64,000 nucleotides of DNA from F1-120-MAGs118 sp013360535 (lineage in GTDB: Bacteria; Planctomycetota; UBA1135; GCA-002686595): NCBI GenBank assembly GCA_026647215.1, contig JAPKHC010000002.1:1-64000 (forward strand). Direction: 5' to 3'. The first letter of the stretch is position 1. Every line of letters starts with the position of its first letter. A program made the position numbers and the translations under genes. Shown in pieces: positions 26,498 to 35,866 of the stretch. A model generated the notes under the pieces. The model did no database searches, was not told the origin of the DNA, and saw only the letters and a program-made list of their open reading frames with translations.

Positions 26498-27561
<1,064 letters not shown>

Positions 27562-27759
27562 GGCGGGATGAAGTCCTTTGCGGGAGCCGGGGGAGAGGGT
27601 GAGAAGGGTCCGCGGGCCGCTGGAGCGGTGCGGGAAGCGGAACCCTGCGCGCGCGTAAGTCGTGGCAGCGTCCCGACCTCCCCCACGTGCCCAGAAAATC
27701 CGGGGAAATCGGGCGGTGAGGTTAGCCCTCCCTGCCGAACGAAGCAACGCGAGGAGCGT

Positions 27760-29436
27760 GTGCTGGGCGTGCGCAACAGAACGTACCCGAACGACTGGAA
27801 GGAGCGCTGGCCGAGGCTGGCGCGAGCGGCTGGGCTCGACCCGGCGGAGCCCGTCGTGCTCGCGCTGTCCGGCGGCGTCGACAGCGTGCTCCTGCTGCAC
27901 TGGCTCGCGGCGAGCGAGCCGCGCCCCGCGGTGCTCGCCGTGCACGTCGACCACGGCCTGCGCGGCGCGGAATCCGACGGCGACGCACGGTTCTGCGCCG
28001 ACTTGTGCCGCGACATCGGCCTGCCGTTCCGCCTGCGGCGCGCGCAGCTCGATCCCGCTCCCAGCGGCCTCGAAGAACGGGCCCGCGAGGCGCGCTATGC
28101 CCTGTTGCTCGAAGAAGCTCGCCGGGCGCGCGTGCGCACGATCCTGACCGCGCACCACGCCGACGACAGCCTCGAGACGCTGCTGATGCGCTGGGTGCGC
28201 GGAACGGAGCTCGCGGGGCTGGTCGGGCCGGCGGAAACGCTCGAGCGCGAGCCGCGCGACGAACGAGCGGGCTCGCGCTGGATCGTGCGGCCCTTGCTCG
28301 GCCTGCGGCGAGCGGAGATCGAGCGCCACGCGCTCGAAGCGCAGCTCGAGTGGCGCGAGGACTCCTCGAACCGCGACCTGCGCTTCACGCGCAACCGCGT
28401 GCGTCAGGAGCTGCTGCCCAACCTCGCCGCACTCGGTGGCCCACAAGCCGTGGAGAGCCTGCGCGCCTTCGCGGGGGCGGTCGAAGGGCTCGAGCGCGAC
28501 CTGAGCGAGCGCACGGCGGCGCTGGCCTGGCGTCCGCTGCGCAGCTCGCGCGCGACGCGGCGCGGACAGGACCTCGCGCTCGGGGGCACGCTGCGCCGCG
28601 CTCCGCTGATGCGACTTCCTTCCGCGCTCCAGCGCCGCGCGTTGTGGCGCCTGCTCGTCGAAGGCACGGCGCACGCTCCGAGCCGGCGCTTGCTCGGGCT
28701 CGTCCTCGAGGACCTCGATCGCGGCCGCAACACGCGCCACGCGCTCGCCGGCGGCTGGAGCCTGTGCCTGCGCTCCAACTCGCTCGAGCTGCATCCGCCG
28801 CTCGAGGCGCTCGGCGCCCCGCCGCGCGCCCCGGTGCGCGCGCCTTGGCTGCCGTTCGCCGAGCTCGAAGGCGCGACCGAGCTCCCCCGCCGTCGCACTC
28901 CGGCGTGGATCACGCGCCTCGCGGCGCCCGAGCACGGTTTTGTGCTGCCCGTGCCCGGCTCGGTCACCTTGCCCGACGGCCGCCGGATCTTCGCGCACTG
29001 GATCAGCGACGGTGTCGGGCGCGCGATTCCGCGCGACGGCCGCGTGGTCGAGCTCGACCTCGCCGGTTTCGGCCCCCATCCGCCGCCGACGCAACTGTGC
29101 GTGCGCTGGCCGCGTGCGGGCGATCGTTTCCATCCGCTCGGCGCTCCCGGCCACCGTCCGCTGCGGCGCTTCCTCGCCGACGCCGGAGTGCCGCGCGCGG
29201 AACGGCGCCTCGTGCCGCTCGTGCTGCTCGGCCGCGAGGTCTTGTGGGTCGCGGGCCTGCGACCGGCCCACGCGGCGCGTGTCCAGCCGACGACGGTGCG
29301 GCGCCTGCGGCTCGAGCTCCATTCCGGCACCCAGCGGCCGCCCGAGGACTCCGCCGGAGCGCCGGAGGCTTCGCGCGGGCTCGAAAACCCGACGCAAAGG
29401 CAGCTGGAGCTGCGCTTGGAGCCGCGGGAAGGGTGA
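27760..29436 (+). CDS. tilS: tRNA(Ile)-lysidine synthase
   Basis: A protein of about 558 residues that attaches lysine to C34 of the isoleucine tRNA for AUA codons. The PP-loop SGGVDS is at 37-42, followed by VDHGLRGAESDGDARFC and TAHHADDSLETLLMRWVRG, all typical of TilS. The C-terminal part has a substrate-binding TilS_C-like end (VRWPRAGDRFHPLGAPGHRPLRRFLADAGVPRAER). GTG 27760 follows GAGGAG very closely; GTG 27769 is the alternative. The long open frame upstream is antisense to gap. Its stop overlaps a possible GTG start of yggS. Confidence 0.93.
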   Translation: MLGVRNRTYPNDWKERWPRLARAAGLDPAEPVVLALSGGVDSVLLLHWLAASEPRPAVLAVHVDHGLRGAESDGDARFCADLCRDIGLPFRLRRAQLDPAPSGLEERAREARYALLLEEARRARVRTILTAHHADDSLETLLMRWVRGTELAGLVGPAETLEREPRDERAGSRWIVRPLLGLRRAEIERHALEAQLEWREDSSNRDLRFTRNRVRQELLPNLAALGGPQAVESLRAFAGAVEGLERDLSERTAALAWRPLRSSRATRRGQDLALGGTLRRAPLMRLPSALQRRALWRLLVEGTAHAPSRRLLGLVLEDLDRGRNTRHALAGGWSLCLRSNSLELHPPLEALGAPPRAPVRAPWLPFAELEGATELPRRRTPAWITRLAAPEHGFVLPVPGSVTLPDGRRIFAHWISDGVGRAIPRDGRVVELDLAGFGPHPPPTQLCVRWPRAGDRFHPLGAPGHRPLRRFLADAGVPRAERRLVPLVLLGREVLWVAGLRPAHAARVQPTTVRRLRLELHSGTQRPPEDSAGAPEASRGLENPTQRQLELRLEPREG

Positions 29437-29471
29437 CTCTCCGCCCCGGCGCGGGTACCCTGCTCGACCCC

Positions 29472-30242
29472 GTGTCGCAAGCGACGCAAATCCTCCCCCG
29501 CCCCGCCGTGGAGTCTCCGCTCGAAGGCAACCTTGCCCGCGTCCGTTCGCGCATCGCCTCGGCGGCGCGGCTGGCGGGCCGGAACCCCGAGGACGTGCGG
29601 CTCGTCGCGGTCACCAAGACGGTGCCGCCGTCGGTGGCCGAGGCGCTCGTCCGTCTGGGACAGGTCGAGCTCGGCGAGAACCGGGTCGACCTGCTGGCCG
29701 AGAAGGCCGAGCACTTCACCGCGCGCTCGCTGCCCGTCCGCTGGCACATGATCGGCCACCTGCAGCGCAACAAGGCGCGCCGGGCGCTCGAACACGCGGC
29801 GGCGGTGCACTCGGTCGACACCCCGCGCCTGCTCGAGGCGCTCTCGCGCCTGTGTGGCGAGCTGGAGCGCGAGGTCGACGTGTTCCTCGAGCTGCGCGCC
29901 GTCGAGAGCGGCGAACGCACCGGCTTCGCGCCCGCGGACGTGCCCGCGGCGGTCGAGCTCGCGGCCAGCTTGCCGCACCTGCGTCTGCGCGGCCTGATGG
30001 TGATGGCCGCGCCGGATCCGCTCGCCCGCGCCGGCGACCTCGCTTCGCAAGGGAACGCGCGGCGCACGTTCGCTTCCGTGCGCGAGCTCGGCTCGCGCTT
30101 GCCTTCCGCGGCCTTCGCCGGGAACCAGATCCAGTACTCGATGGGCATGAGCAGCGACCTCGAGGCCGCCATCTGCGAAGGCGCCCACTGGGTGCGCATC
30201 GGAACGGCGCTGTTCGAAGGTGTCGCGGAGGGACGCCCGTGA
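29472..30242 (+). CDS. yggS: PLP homeostasis protein, YggS/PROSC family
   Basis: A 256-residue alanine-racemase-fold protein that binds pyridoxal phosphate and buffers it in the cytoplasm. PLP-binding Lys49 lies in VRLVAVTKTVPP. Family signatures are ELGENRVDLLAEKAE, WHMIGHLQRNKAR, GLMVMAAPDP, and the phosphate-binding MGMSSDLEAAICEGAHWVRIGTALFEG. GTG 29472 gives the usual N-terminus; GTG 29433, which overlaps the tilS stop as GTGA, would add 13 residues. Its own stop overlaps the start of the kinase gene as GTGA. Confidence 0.93.
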   Translation: MSQATQILPRPAVESPLEGNLARVRSRIASAARLAGRNPEDVRLVAVTKTVPPSVAEALVRLGQVELGENRVDLLAEKAEHFTARSLPVRWHMIGHLQRNKARRALEHAAAVHSVDTPRLLEALSRLCGELEREVDVFLELRAVESGERTGFAPADVPAAVELAASLPHLRLRGLMVMAAPDPLARAGDLASQGNARRTFASVRELGSRLPSAAFAGNQIQYSMGMSSDLEAAICEGAHWVRIGTALFEGVAEGRP

Positions 30243-33103
30243 GCGACACCAAGGAACGCCAGCTCTCGCTCGAGATCGTCGGCGACGCGCGCGCGCCGAT
30301 CGAGCTGCCGCGCCAGGGCGCGATGACGATCGGCAGCTCGCGCGAGCGCGCGGATGTCGTGATCGAGGGCCAAGGTGTCGCCGACGTGCACTGCGCGATC
30401 GGGCGCGCCAAGGGCGGCGGCTGGGGCCTGAAGGATCTCGGCAGCGAACACGGCACGATCGTCAACGGCGAGCGTGTGCAGGCGCACAAGCTCGAGGCGG
30501 GCGACCTCGTGCTCGTCGGCTCGCGGCGCCTGCGGGTCGTCGATCCGGCGAGCAAGTCCGCCGAACCGCCGCGTGCGGCACCGGCCCCGACTTCCGCTCC
30601 CGTCGCGCCCAGTGCTCCGACCCAGTTCGCTCCGCAGGCCTCCGTCCCGGCGGAGGCTCCGCGGGGGCTGGCGGTGAAGGGCTATCGCGTCGAGCGCGCG
30701 CTCGGCCGAGGAGGCATGGGCGAGGTGTACCTCGCCGTGCAGGAGAGCCTCGGCCGCCCGGTGGCGCTCAAGGTGCTCGCGGCGAAGCTCGCGGCCGACG
30801 CCGACTTCGTGAAGCGCTTCCAGGCCGAGGCGCGTGCGGCGGCGGCGCTCAACCACCCCAACGTCGTCACCGTGCACGACGTGTGGGAGGAGAGCGGGCG
30901 CCACTTCCTTGCCATGGAGTACATGGACAAGGGCAACCTCGAGCAGCGCCTGCAGCGCGAGGGTCGGCTCAACCCCAAGGAAGCGATCGAGATCCTGTCC
31001 GACGCCGCGAAGGCGCTCGTGTACGCGGAGCTGCGCGGGATCATCCACCGCGACATCAAGCCCGCGAACCTGATGCAGAACGCGGTCGGCACCACGAAGC
31101 TCGCCGACCTCGGCCTCGCGATGCACCTCGAGGCCGAAGCGACCGAGAGCGACAACAAGAAGATCTTCGGCACGCCGCACTTCATCTCGCCCGAGCAGGC
31201 GCGCGGCGAGAAGGTCGACATCCGCTCGGACCTGTATTCGCTCGGCGCGACCATGTACCGCCTGATCAGCGGCCGCACGCCGTTCGAAGGCGCGTCCACG
31301 CGCGACATCCTGCGCGGGCACTTCCTCGAGGCGCCCAAGCCGCTGGCGGAGCTCGCGCCGCAGACGCCGCCCGCGCTCGCGGAGATGGTGCACCGGCTGC
31401 TCGCGAAGAAGCCCGACGAGCGCTACGCGTCGGCCGGCGTGCTCCTGCAGGAAATCGAACGCCTGCGCAGTGCGACGTTGCACGGCGCGCCGCTGGCGCC
31501 CGCTCCGGCGTCGGGCTCCAAGCTGCCGCTCGCGATCGGCGCCGTCGTGGTGCTCGCGCTGCTCGGCGGAGGCGCGTTCTTCCTCGGTGGCGGCTCCGAT
31601 CCCAAGCCCGAGGACGGTACGAAGACAAGCGGCAGCTCGACGGCCCAGACCCAACGTCCGCCGGTCGACGACGAGCCGCTGATTCCGACCTCGAACCAGC
31701 CCAAGGAAACGCCGCGCGACGACGACACCGCGCTCAAGCTCAAGGAAGTCGAGGCGGAAAACGCCTACCTGCGCATCGCGCGCGACTCGGACGCGAGCGT
31801 GATCGCGGCCGACCTCGAGGCGCTCGCGGAGCGTTTTGCGGGCACGACCGCGGCGACCAAGGCGCTCGAGGAAGCGGCGCAGATCCGCTCGAACGCCGAG
31901 CGTGTCGCCGCGGCGAGTGGCGCGCATGCGCAGGCGCTCGCGAACTTGCTCGAGCGAATCCAGCTCGCGGCCGGGAGCGACTCGAATCCGCTGCCCTTGG
32001 CCGAGGCGCTGCGGGCGATGCTCGCGATCGAGGTTCCCGAAGCCTATGCGGGCGACTCCGACTTCGTCCTGCGTCGGCGCGCCGCGTTCGCGAACGTCGT
32101 CAAGCGCGAGCTCGAGCGCGCGCGCGGCGATGCGGGCAAGGCCGACGCGTTCGAGCGCGAGGGCCGCTTCGACGACCTCGGCAACCTGCTGCGGCCGTGG
32201 ATCGTCGCGCTCGACTTGCCGCCGATGCCTTCCGAGCTCGGATTCGACCAGATCCCGGAGCTCGGCGACGTCGTCGGGCTGCGTGGCGCGATCCAAAAGC
32301 GCCTCGACGGTCTGGTGAGCGCGCGCGAGAAGTTCGCCAAGGCCCAGTCCGAGGCCGATCTGCGCCAGCTGGCCGCCGGCCTGCGCGGCACGGGCGGGCT
32401 CGAGGGCGCGCTGCGCTCGCTCGACTTCGCCACGATGCTCGCCCGGCTCGACGCGCTCGAGGCCGGACTCGCGACGCCGGAGGCGAAGTCGAAGGCCCAC
32501 GGATTGCGCGACGAGCTCGCGCGCTCGAAGTCGGCGCTCGAAGCCGTGGCGGCGGAGTTCGACCGCGGCGGCTGGCGCCGCAAGGGCTTCAACGACCCGC
32601 GCGTGAAGGGCCGAGCGCCCCGGGACGCGGCCGGTGTCAACCCGCAGGGCGTGCTGGTCGAGGCCGAGGGCGCGGCCGAGCTGATCCCGTGGACGGCGTT
32701 CGGTGGCCACCCGCTCGAGCTGCACCAGCTCTTCTTCCGCCGCCTCGCGCGCGAGTACAGCGCCGACGAGAACCGCGGCATCGACTCGCTGATGCGCATG
32801 ACCGCCGTGCTGCATGCCGTCGACGAGACCGCGGAGATGCTGCAGGACGGCTCGACCTCGGTGCTCGCCGACGACGAGCTCGCGAGCATCGAGGAGGCCT
32901 ACGCGAACGCGCGCACCTGGGCCGAGGCGGCGGGCAGCGTCGCGCAGTTCACGCGCGAGCACGAGGCGATGCGCCTGTGGACCGAGGCGCTGCGCGCCGG
33001 GACTGCCGGAGCCTGGTCGCGGCAGGTGGCGGGGCTCGAGCGGCTGATGCGCGACTATCGCGACACGCTGCTCGTGCAGTGGCTGTCCGACGGCCGGCCG
33101 TGA
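30239..33103 (+). CDS. FHA-domain Ser/Thr protein kinase with transmembrane anchor
   Basis: A 954-residue kinase. Residues 20-100 are an FHA domain (MTIGSSRERADVVI, LKDLGSEHGTIVNGERV), with the usual SxxH phospho-binding residues changed to ADVH. A Pro/Ala linker (105-143) leads to a Hanks-type kinase: glycine loop GRGGMG (156-161), Lys178, HRDIKPAN (270-277), DLG at 290-292 and GTPHFISPEQ. A membrane helix lies near 429-450, and the remaining 500 residues are an acidic, helical extracytoplasmic region with no recognised domain. GTG 30239 overlaps the yggS stop as GTGA, and the kinase stop overlaps the next gene likewise. The target proteins are unknown. Confidence 0.92.
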   Translation: MSDTKERQLSLEIVGDARAPIELPRQGAMTIGSSRERADVVIEGQGVADVHCAIGRAKGGGWGLKDLGSEHGTIVNGERVQAHKLEAGDLVLVGSRRLRVVDPASKSAEPPRAAPAPTSAPVAPSAPTQFAPQASVPAEAPRGLAVKGYRVERALGRGGMGEVYLAVQESLGRPVALKVLAAKLAADADFVKRFQAEARAAAALNHPNVVTVHDVWEESGRHFLAMEYMDKGNLEQRLQREGRLNPKEAIEILSDAAKALVYAELRGIIHRDIKPANLMQNAVGTTKLADLGLAMHLEAEATESDNKKIFGTPHFISPEQARGEKVDIRSDLYSLGATMYRLISGRTPFEGASTRDILRGHFLEAPKPLAELAPQTPPALAEMVHRLLAKKPDERYASAGVLLQEIERLRSATLHGAPLAPAPASGSKLPLAIGAVVVLALLGGGAFFLGGGSDPKPEDGTKTSGSSTAQTQRPPVDDEPLIPTSNQPKETPRDDDTALKLKEVEAENAYLRIARDSDASVIAADLEALAERFAGTTAATKALEEAAQIRSNAERVAAASGAHAQALANLLERIQLAAGSDSNPLPLAEALRAMLAIEVPEAYAGDSDFVLRRRAAFANVVKRELERARGDAGKADAFEREGRFDDLGNLLRPWIVALDLPPMPSELGFDQIPELGDVVGLRGAIQKRLDGLVSAREKFAKAQSEADLRQLAAGLRGTGGLEGALRSLDFATMLARLDALEAGLATPEAKSKAHGLRDELARSKSALEAVAAEFDRGGWRRKGFNDPRVKGRAPRDAAGVNPQGVLVEAEGAAELIPWTAFGGHPLELHQLFFRRLAREYSADENRGIDSLMRMTAVLHAVDETAEMLQDGSTSVLADDELASIEEAYANARTWAEAAGSVAQFTREHEAMRLWTEALRAGTAGAWSRQVAGLERLMRDYRDTLLVQWLSDGRP

Positions 33104-33411
33104 GCGCCGCGCCGCGCGTCTGGAAGGCCAGCGACGGCTCCACGCGCGTGCTCGTGCGGGCCCAGCCGGGAGCGAGCCGGGCGGGCGTCGCGGGGCTGTG
33201 GAACGAGCACCTCAAGCTCGCCGTGCGGGCGCCGGCGGACGAGGGACGCGCGAACGAGGAGCTGGCGCGAGTGCTCGCGGAGGCGCTCGGATTGAGGCCG
33301 AAGGAAGTGCGGCTCGTGCGCGGCGAAAAGGCGCGCGAGAAGGAGTTCGAGGTCGCCCTCGAGCCCGAGGAAGCGCGCCGGCGGTTGCTCGAGCGCCTCG
33401 CAGAGGCTTAG
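33100..33411 (+). CDS. DUF167 (YggU-like) protein
   Basis: A 103-residue small alpha-beta protein of the DUF167/YggU family: RVLVRAQPGASRAGVAGL, LKLAVRAPADEGRANEELARVLAEALG and VRLVRGEKAREKEFEV match the family core closely. Function is unknown in all organisms, although the gene often sits beside yggS. GTG 33100 overlaps the kinase stop as GTGA and fixes the start. Confidence 0.88.
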   Translation: MSAAPRVWKASDGSTRVLVRAQPGASRAGVAGLWNEHLKLAVRAPADEGRANEELARVLAEALGLRPKEVRLVRGEKAREKEFEVALEPEEARRRLLERLAEA

Positions 33412-33420
33412 ATCGGCGCG

Positions 33421-34269
33421 ATGCAGCCCTCCGTGCTCGACGAGACCATCTCCCAAGCCCTCGCGTCGCTCGAGCGTCGGGACGTCACGCGTCCTTCGGC
33501 GCTGTACCTCCTGTCGACCGGCGTCGGCGTGCTCTCCGGCCGCCTGACGCGCGCGGGGCGCCTGCCCTTTTCCAAGCTCGAAGGCGTGCCGCACGCGTGG
33601 CAGGACTCGCTGCTGCACTGGGGCTTGCTCGAGGGCCTACCGGTGTGGCTGGTCGAGAACTCGCCGCTCGATCGCGAGCCCGGAGAGGCCGAGTGGCAAC
33701 GCGCGTGGCCGCTGTGGCTCGCGGCCGCCGCGGGAGCGTCGACCTTCGTGCACACCTGCGCGGGAGCCTCGCTCGACGCGAGCGTCCCGCCGGGCACGAT
33801 CGCGCTGCTCTCCGATCACGTGAACCTGTCGGGCACCACGCCCCTGCTCGCGCTCGGCTCCAGCCGCCTCGGCGCGCAGTTTCCCGACGTGTCGCGCGTG
33901 CACGACTCCAAGCTGCGCAAGGCGGCCGTCGAGCTGTGCCGCTCGCTCGGCCTCGCCGTCGCCGAGCCGGTCGGCGCCTGCGCGGTAGGGCCGACGATCG
34001 AGACGCCGGCGGAGCGGCGCTGGATGGGCCGCTGCGGCGCGCAGGTCTCGGCCCAGGAGCTCGCGGCGCCGCTGATCGCCGCCGCGCACGCGGGTCTCGG
34101 CGGGCTCTCGATCGTCGTCGTCGTGCACGAAGGCGACGAGCCGATCGACATCGCGCTGGTGGCGGCGCGCGCGGAGAAGCTCGCTCCCGCGCTCGACGAC
34201 CTGCTCTCGAAGCTGGCGGTCGTCGTGCAGCAGGAAGTGCGCGAGCGCCTGGCGGAGCTCGACGGGTGA
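33421..34269 (+). CDS. Purine nucleoside phosphorylase-like protein, catalytic residues altered
   Basis: A 282-residue protein with the trimeric PNP/MTAP fold. Recognisable segments are LSDHVNLSGTTPLLALG (family SDHINLTGxNPL) and AVGPTIETPAERRWMGRCGAQV (family GPSxETPAE). However, the phosphate/catalytic histidine segment GRxHxYEG is replaced by ENSPLDREPGEAEW, and the base-binding TN near the end is replaced by VVVHEGDE. So it may bind a nucleoside or act on another substrate rather than perform normal phosphorolysis. It starts 9 bases after the DUF167 gene and overlaps purN by GTGA, consistent with a link to purine metabolism. Confidence 0.75.
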   Translation: MQPSVLDETISQALASLERRDVTRPSALYLLSTGVGVLSGRLTRAGRLPFSKLEGVPHAWQDSLLHWGLLEGLPVWLVENSPLDREPGEAEWQRAWPLWLAAAAGASTFVHTCAGASLDASVPPGTIALLSDHVNLSGTTPLLALGSSRLGAQFPDVSRVHDSKLRKAAVELCRSLGLAVAEPVGACAVGPTIETPAERRWMGRCGAQVSAQELAAPLIAAAHAGLGGLSIVVVVHEGDEPIDIALVAARAEKLAPALDDLLSKLAVVVQQEVRERLAELDG

Positions 34270-34850
34270 AGCGCCTCGCGGTGCTCGTCTCCGGCGGCGG
34301 GCGGTCGCTCGAGAACCTCGCGCAGCGTTGCGCCGCGGGCGAGCTCGAGGCCGAGATCGCGCTCGTGCTCTGCAACGTGCCGACGGCCTTCGCGCTCGAG
34401 CGCGCGCGGCGCCTGGGCCTCGAACACGTCGTCGTCGACCACCGCCAGCACGCGGACGCCGCGAGCTTCAGTGCCGCCGTCTTTCGCGAGATCGAGTCGC
34501 GTTCGGTCGATGCGATCGTGCTCGCGGGCTTCCTGCGCCTCTTGATCCTGCCGGAACGCTGGCTCGGGCGTGTGCTCAACATCCATCCGTCGCTGCTCCC
34601 GCGCCACGGCGGCAAGGGGTTCTACGGCGAGCGTGTGCACCGCGCTGTGCTCTCGGCCGGCGAGCGCGAGAGCGGCTGCACGGTGCACTACGTCACCAAC
34701 GAGTACGACCGCGGCGAGATCGTGCTGCAGCGGCGCGTGCCCGTACTCCCCGGCGATGACGAGCACACCCTCGGGGCGCGCGTCTTCGAGGAGGAGCGCC
34801 TCGCGCTGCCCGAGGCGCTCCGGCTGCACTTCGCGCGGACTGCCCACTAG
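34266..34850 (+). CDS. purN: Phosphoribosylglycinamide formyltransferase
   Basis: A 194-residue enzyme that formylates glycinamide ribonucleotide with 10-formyl-THF in purine synthesis. The catalytic triad of the formyltransferase fold is visible: Asn105 and His107 in LNIHPSLLP and Asp148 in NEYDRGEI. The N-terminus LAVLVSGGGRSLENL binds the phosphate. GTG 34266 overlaps the PNP-like stop as GTGA. It is the last gene of the tilS-to-purN run. Confidence 0.94.
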   Translation: MKRLAVLVSGGGRSLENLAQRCAAGELEAEIALVLCNVPTAFALERARRLGLEHVVVDHRQHADAASFSAAVFREIESRSVDAIVLAGFLRLLILPERWLGRVLNIHPSLLPRHGGKGFYGERVHRAVLSAGERESGCTVHYVTNEYDRGEIVLQRRVPVLPGDDEHTLGARVFEEERLALPEALRLHFARTAH

Positions 34851-34901
34851 TCCGGACCGAACTTCTCCCGTTTTCCCCCGTGCCTCCCGGGACCCCGCGG
34901 C

Positions 34902-34916
34902 CCACAGGCCCTGTGG
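34902..34916 (+). repeat. Short perfect inverted repeat before the stress-protein gene
   Basis: CCACAG-GCC-CTGTGG forms a small perfect hairpin 24 bases before the ATG at 34940, between purN and the universal stress gene. It may cap the purN message or mark a regulator site; no T-tract follows and the role is unknown. Confidence 0.35.
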
Positions 34917-34939
34917 CGGATTCTCGCCGGGAGGACGAC

Positions 34940-35866
34940 ATGGAACACGCTTCGACCCAAGGGTTCGCACGGATCCTCGCCTGTGTCGCGGAAGGCACGA
35001 CTTCCGACAACGCGGTGCGCGTGGCCCATACGCTCGCCGAGCGTTTCGGGGCCGAGCTCGATCTCCTGCACGCGGTGCCCCCGATCGTCACCGCCGGAGT
35101 GCATCTGGGCGGGCTGACGACCGAGGCGCTGTCCGAGCGCCGGGCCGACGGCGCGCGCGCAGCCCTGCGGGCGCACCTCGCCCATCGCCACGCGGGCCTC
35201 AGCCTGCGTGGCACGCCGCTCGCCGAACGCCTCGAGGTGAAGGTCGGCGCCCCGGCGCGGGTCGTGATCGAGCACGCCCGCCGGCGCGCGAACGACCTGC
35301 TCGTGCTCGGGGACAGCGGCCGCCGCAAGCAGCTCGACCTCGGCGGGCTCGCCCGCGCGATGTTCGCGCGCGCCCCGTGCCCGGTGTGGCTGCAGGTCGA
35401 GCCTCCGCGCCGCATCGAGCGCATCCTCGTGCCCGTCGACCTGAGCGACTCGAGCCGGCTCGTGCTGGCCCGTGGCGTCGCGCTCGCCAGGCACCTCGGC
35501 GCGCGCGTGCACGCGATGGAGTGCTTCGTGAATCCGGAGCTGTACTACGGCGCCGGGATGGACGTGCCCGCCGGGCCGCTCCCCTACACGCTCGACAACC
35601 TGCGCAACGTCGAACGCGAGGCGTTCGCCAAGTTCGTCGACGAGTTCCCCTGGGACGGTGTCGACCACTCGGCCGAGTTCGTCGAGGACGATCCCGCGCG
35701 CGCGATCCTCGCCGCGCAGGACGGCTACGACCTGATCGTGATGGGCACGCACGGGCGCAGCGCGCTCGCGGCGGCCTTGCTCGGCAGCGTCACCTACCAG
35801 GTGCTGCGTGTCGCGCACACGCCGGTGCTCACGGTGCGCGCCGACGAGCGCGGGTTCGCGCACTGA
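34940..35866 (+). CDS. Tandem universal stress protein (UspA family)
   Basis: A 308-residue cytoplasmic protein made of two Usp domains (about 8-150 and 157-300). The second domain keeps the ATP-binding loop MGTHGRSALAAALLGSVT, and the first has the weaker LGDSGRRKQLDLGGLARAM. Such proteins respond to energy or stress signals. ATG 34940 is preceded by GGGAGG and is preferred over an upstream in-frame start. Its last 38 bases overlap the 3' end of the convergent mrfB gene. Confidence 0.9.
   Translation: MEHASTQGFARILACVAEGTTSDNAVRVAHTLAERFGAELDLLHAVPPIVTAGVHLGGLTTEALSERRADGARAALRAHLAHRHAGLSLRGTPLAERLEVKVGAPARVVIEHARRRANDLLVLGDSGRRKQLDLGGLARAMFARAPCPVWLQVEPPRRIERILVPVDLSDSSRLVLARGVALARHLGARVHAMECFVNPELYYGAGMDVPAGPLPYTLDNLRNVEREAFAKFVDEFPWDGVDHSAEFVEDDPARAILAAQDGYDLIVMGTHGRSALAAALLGSVTYQVLRVAHTPVLTVRADERGFAH

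Noticed and set aside
29003..32962. 1319-residue minus-strand open frame
   Set aside because: Antisense to the FHA kinase and yggS, which have clear domains; the frame is open only because of third-position GC bias.
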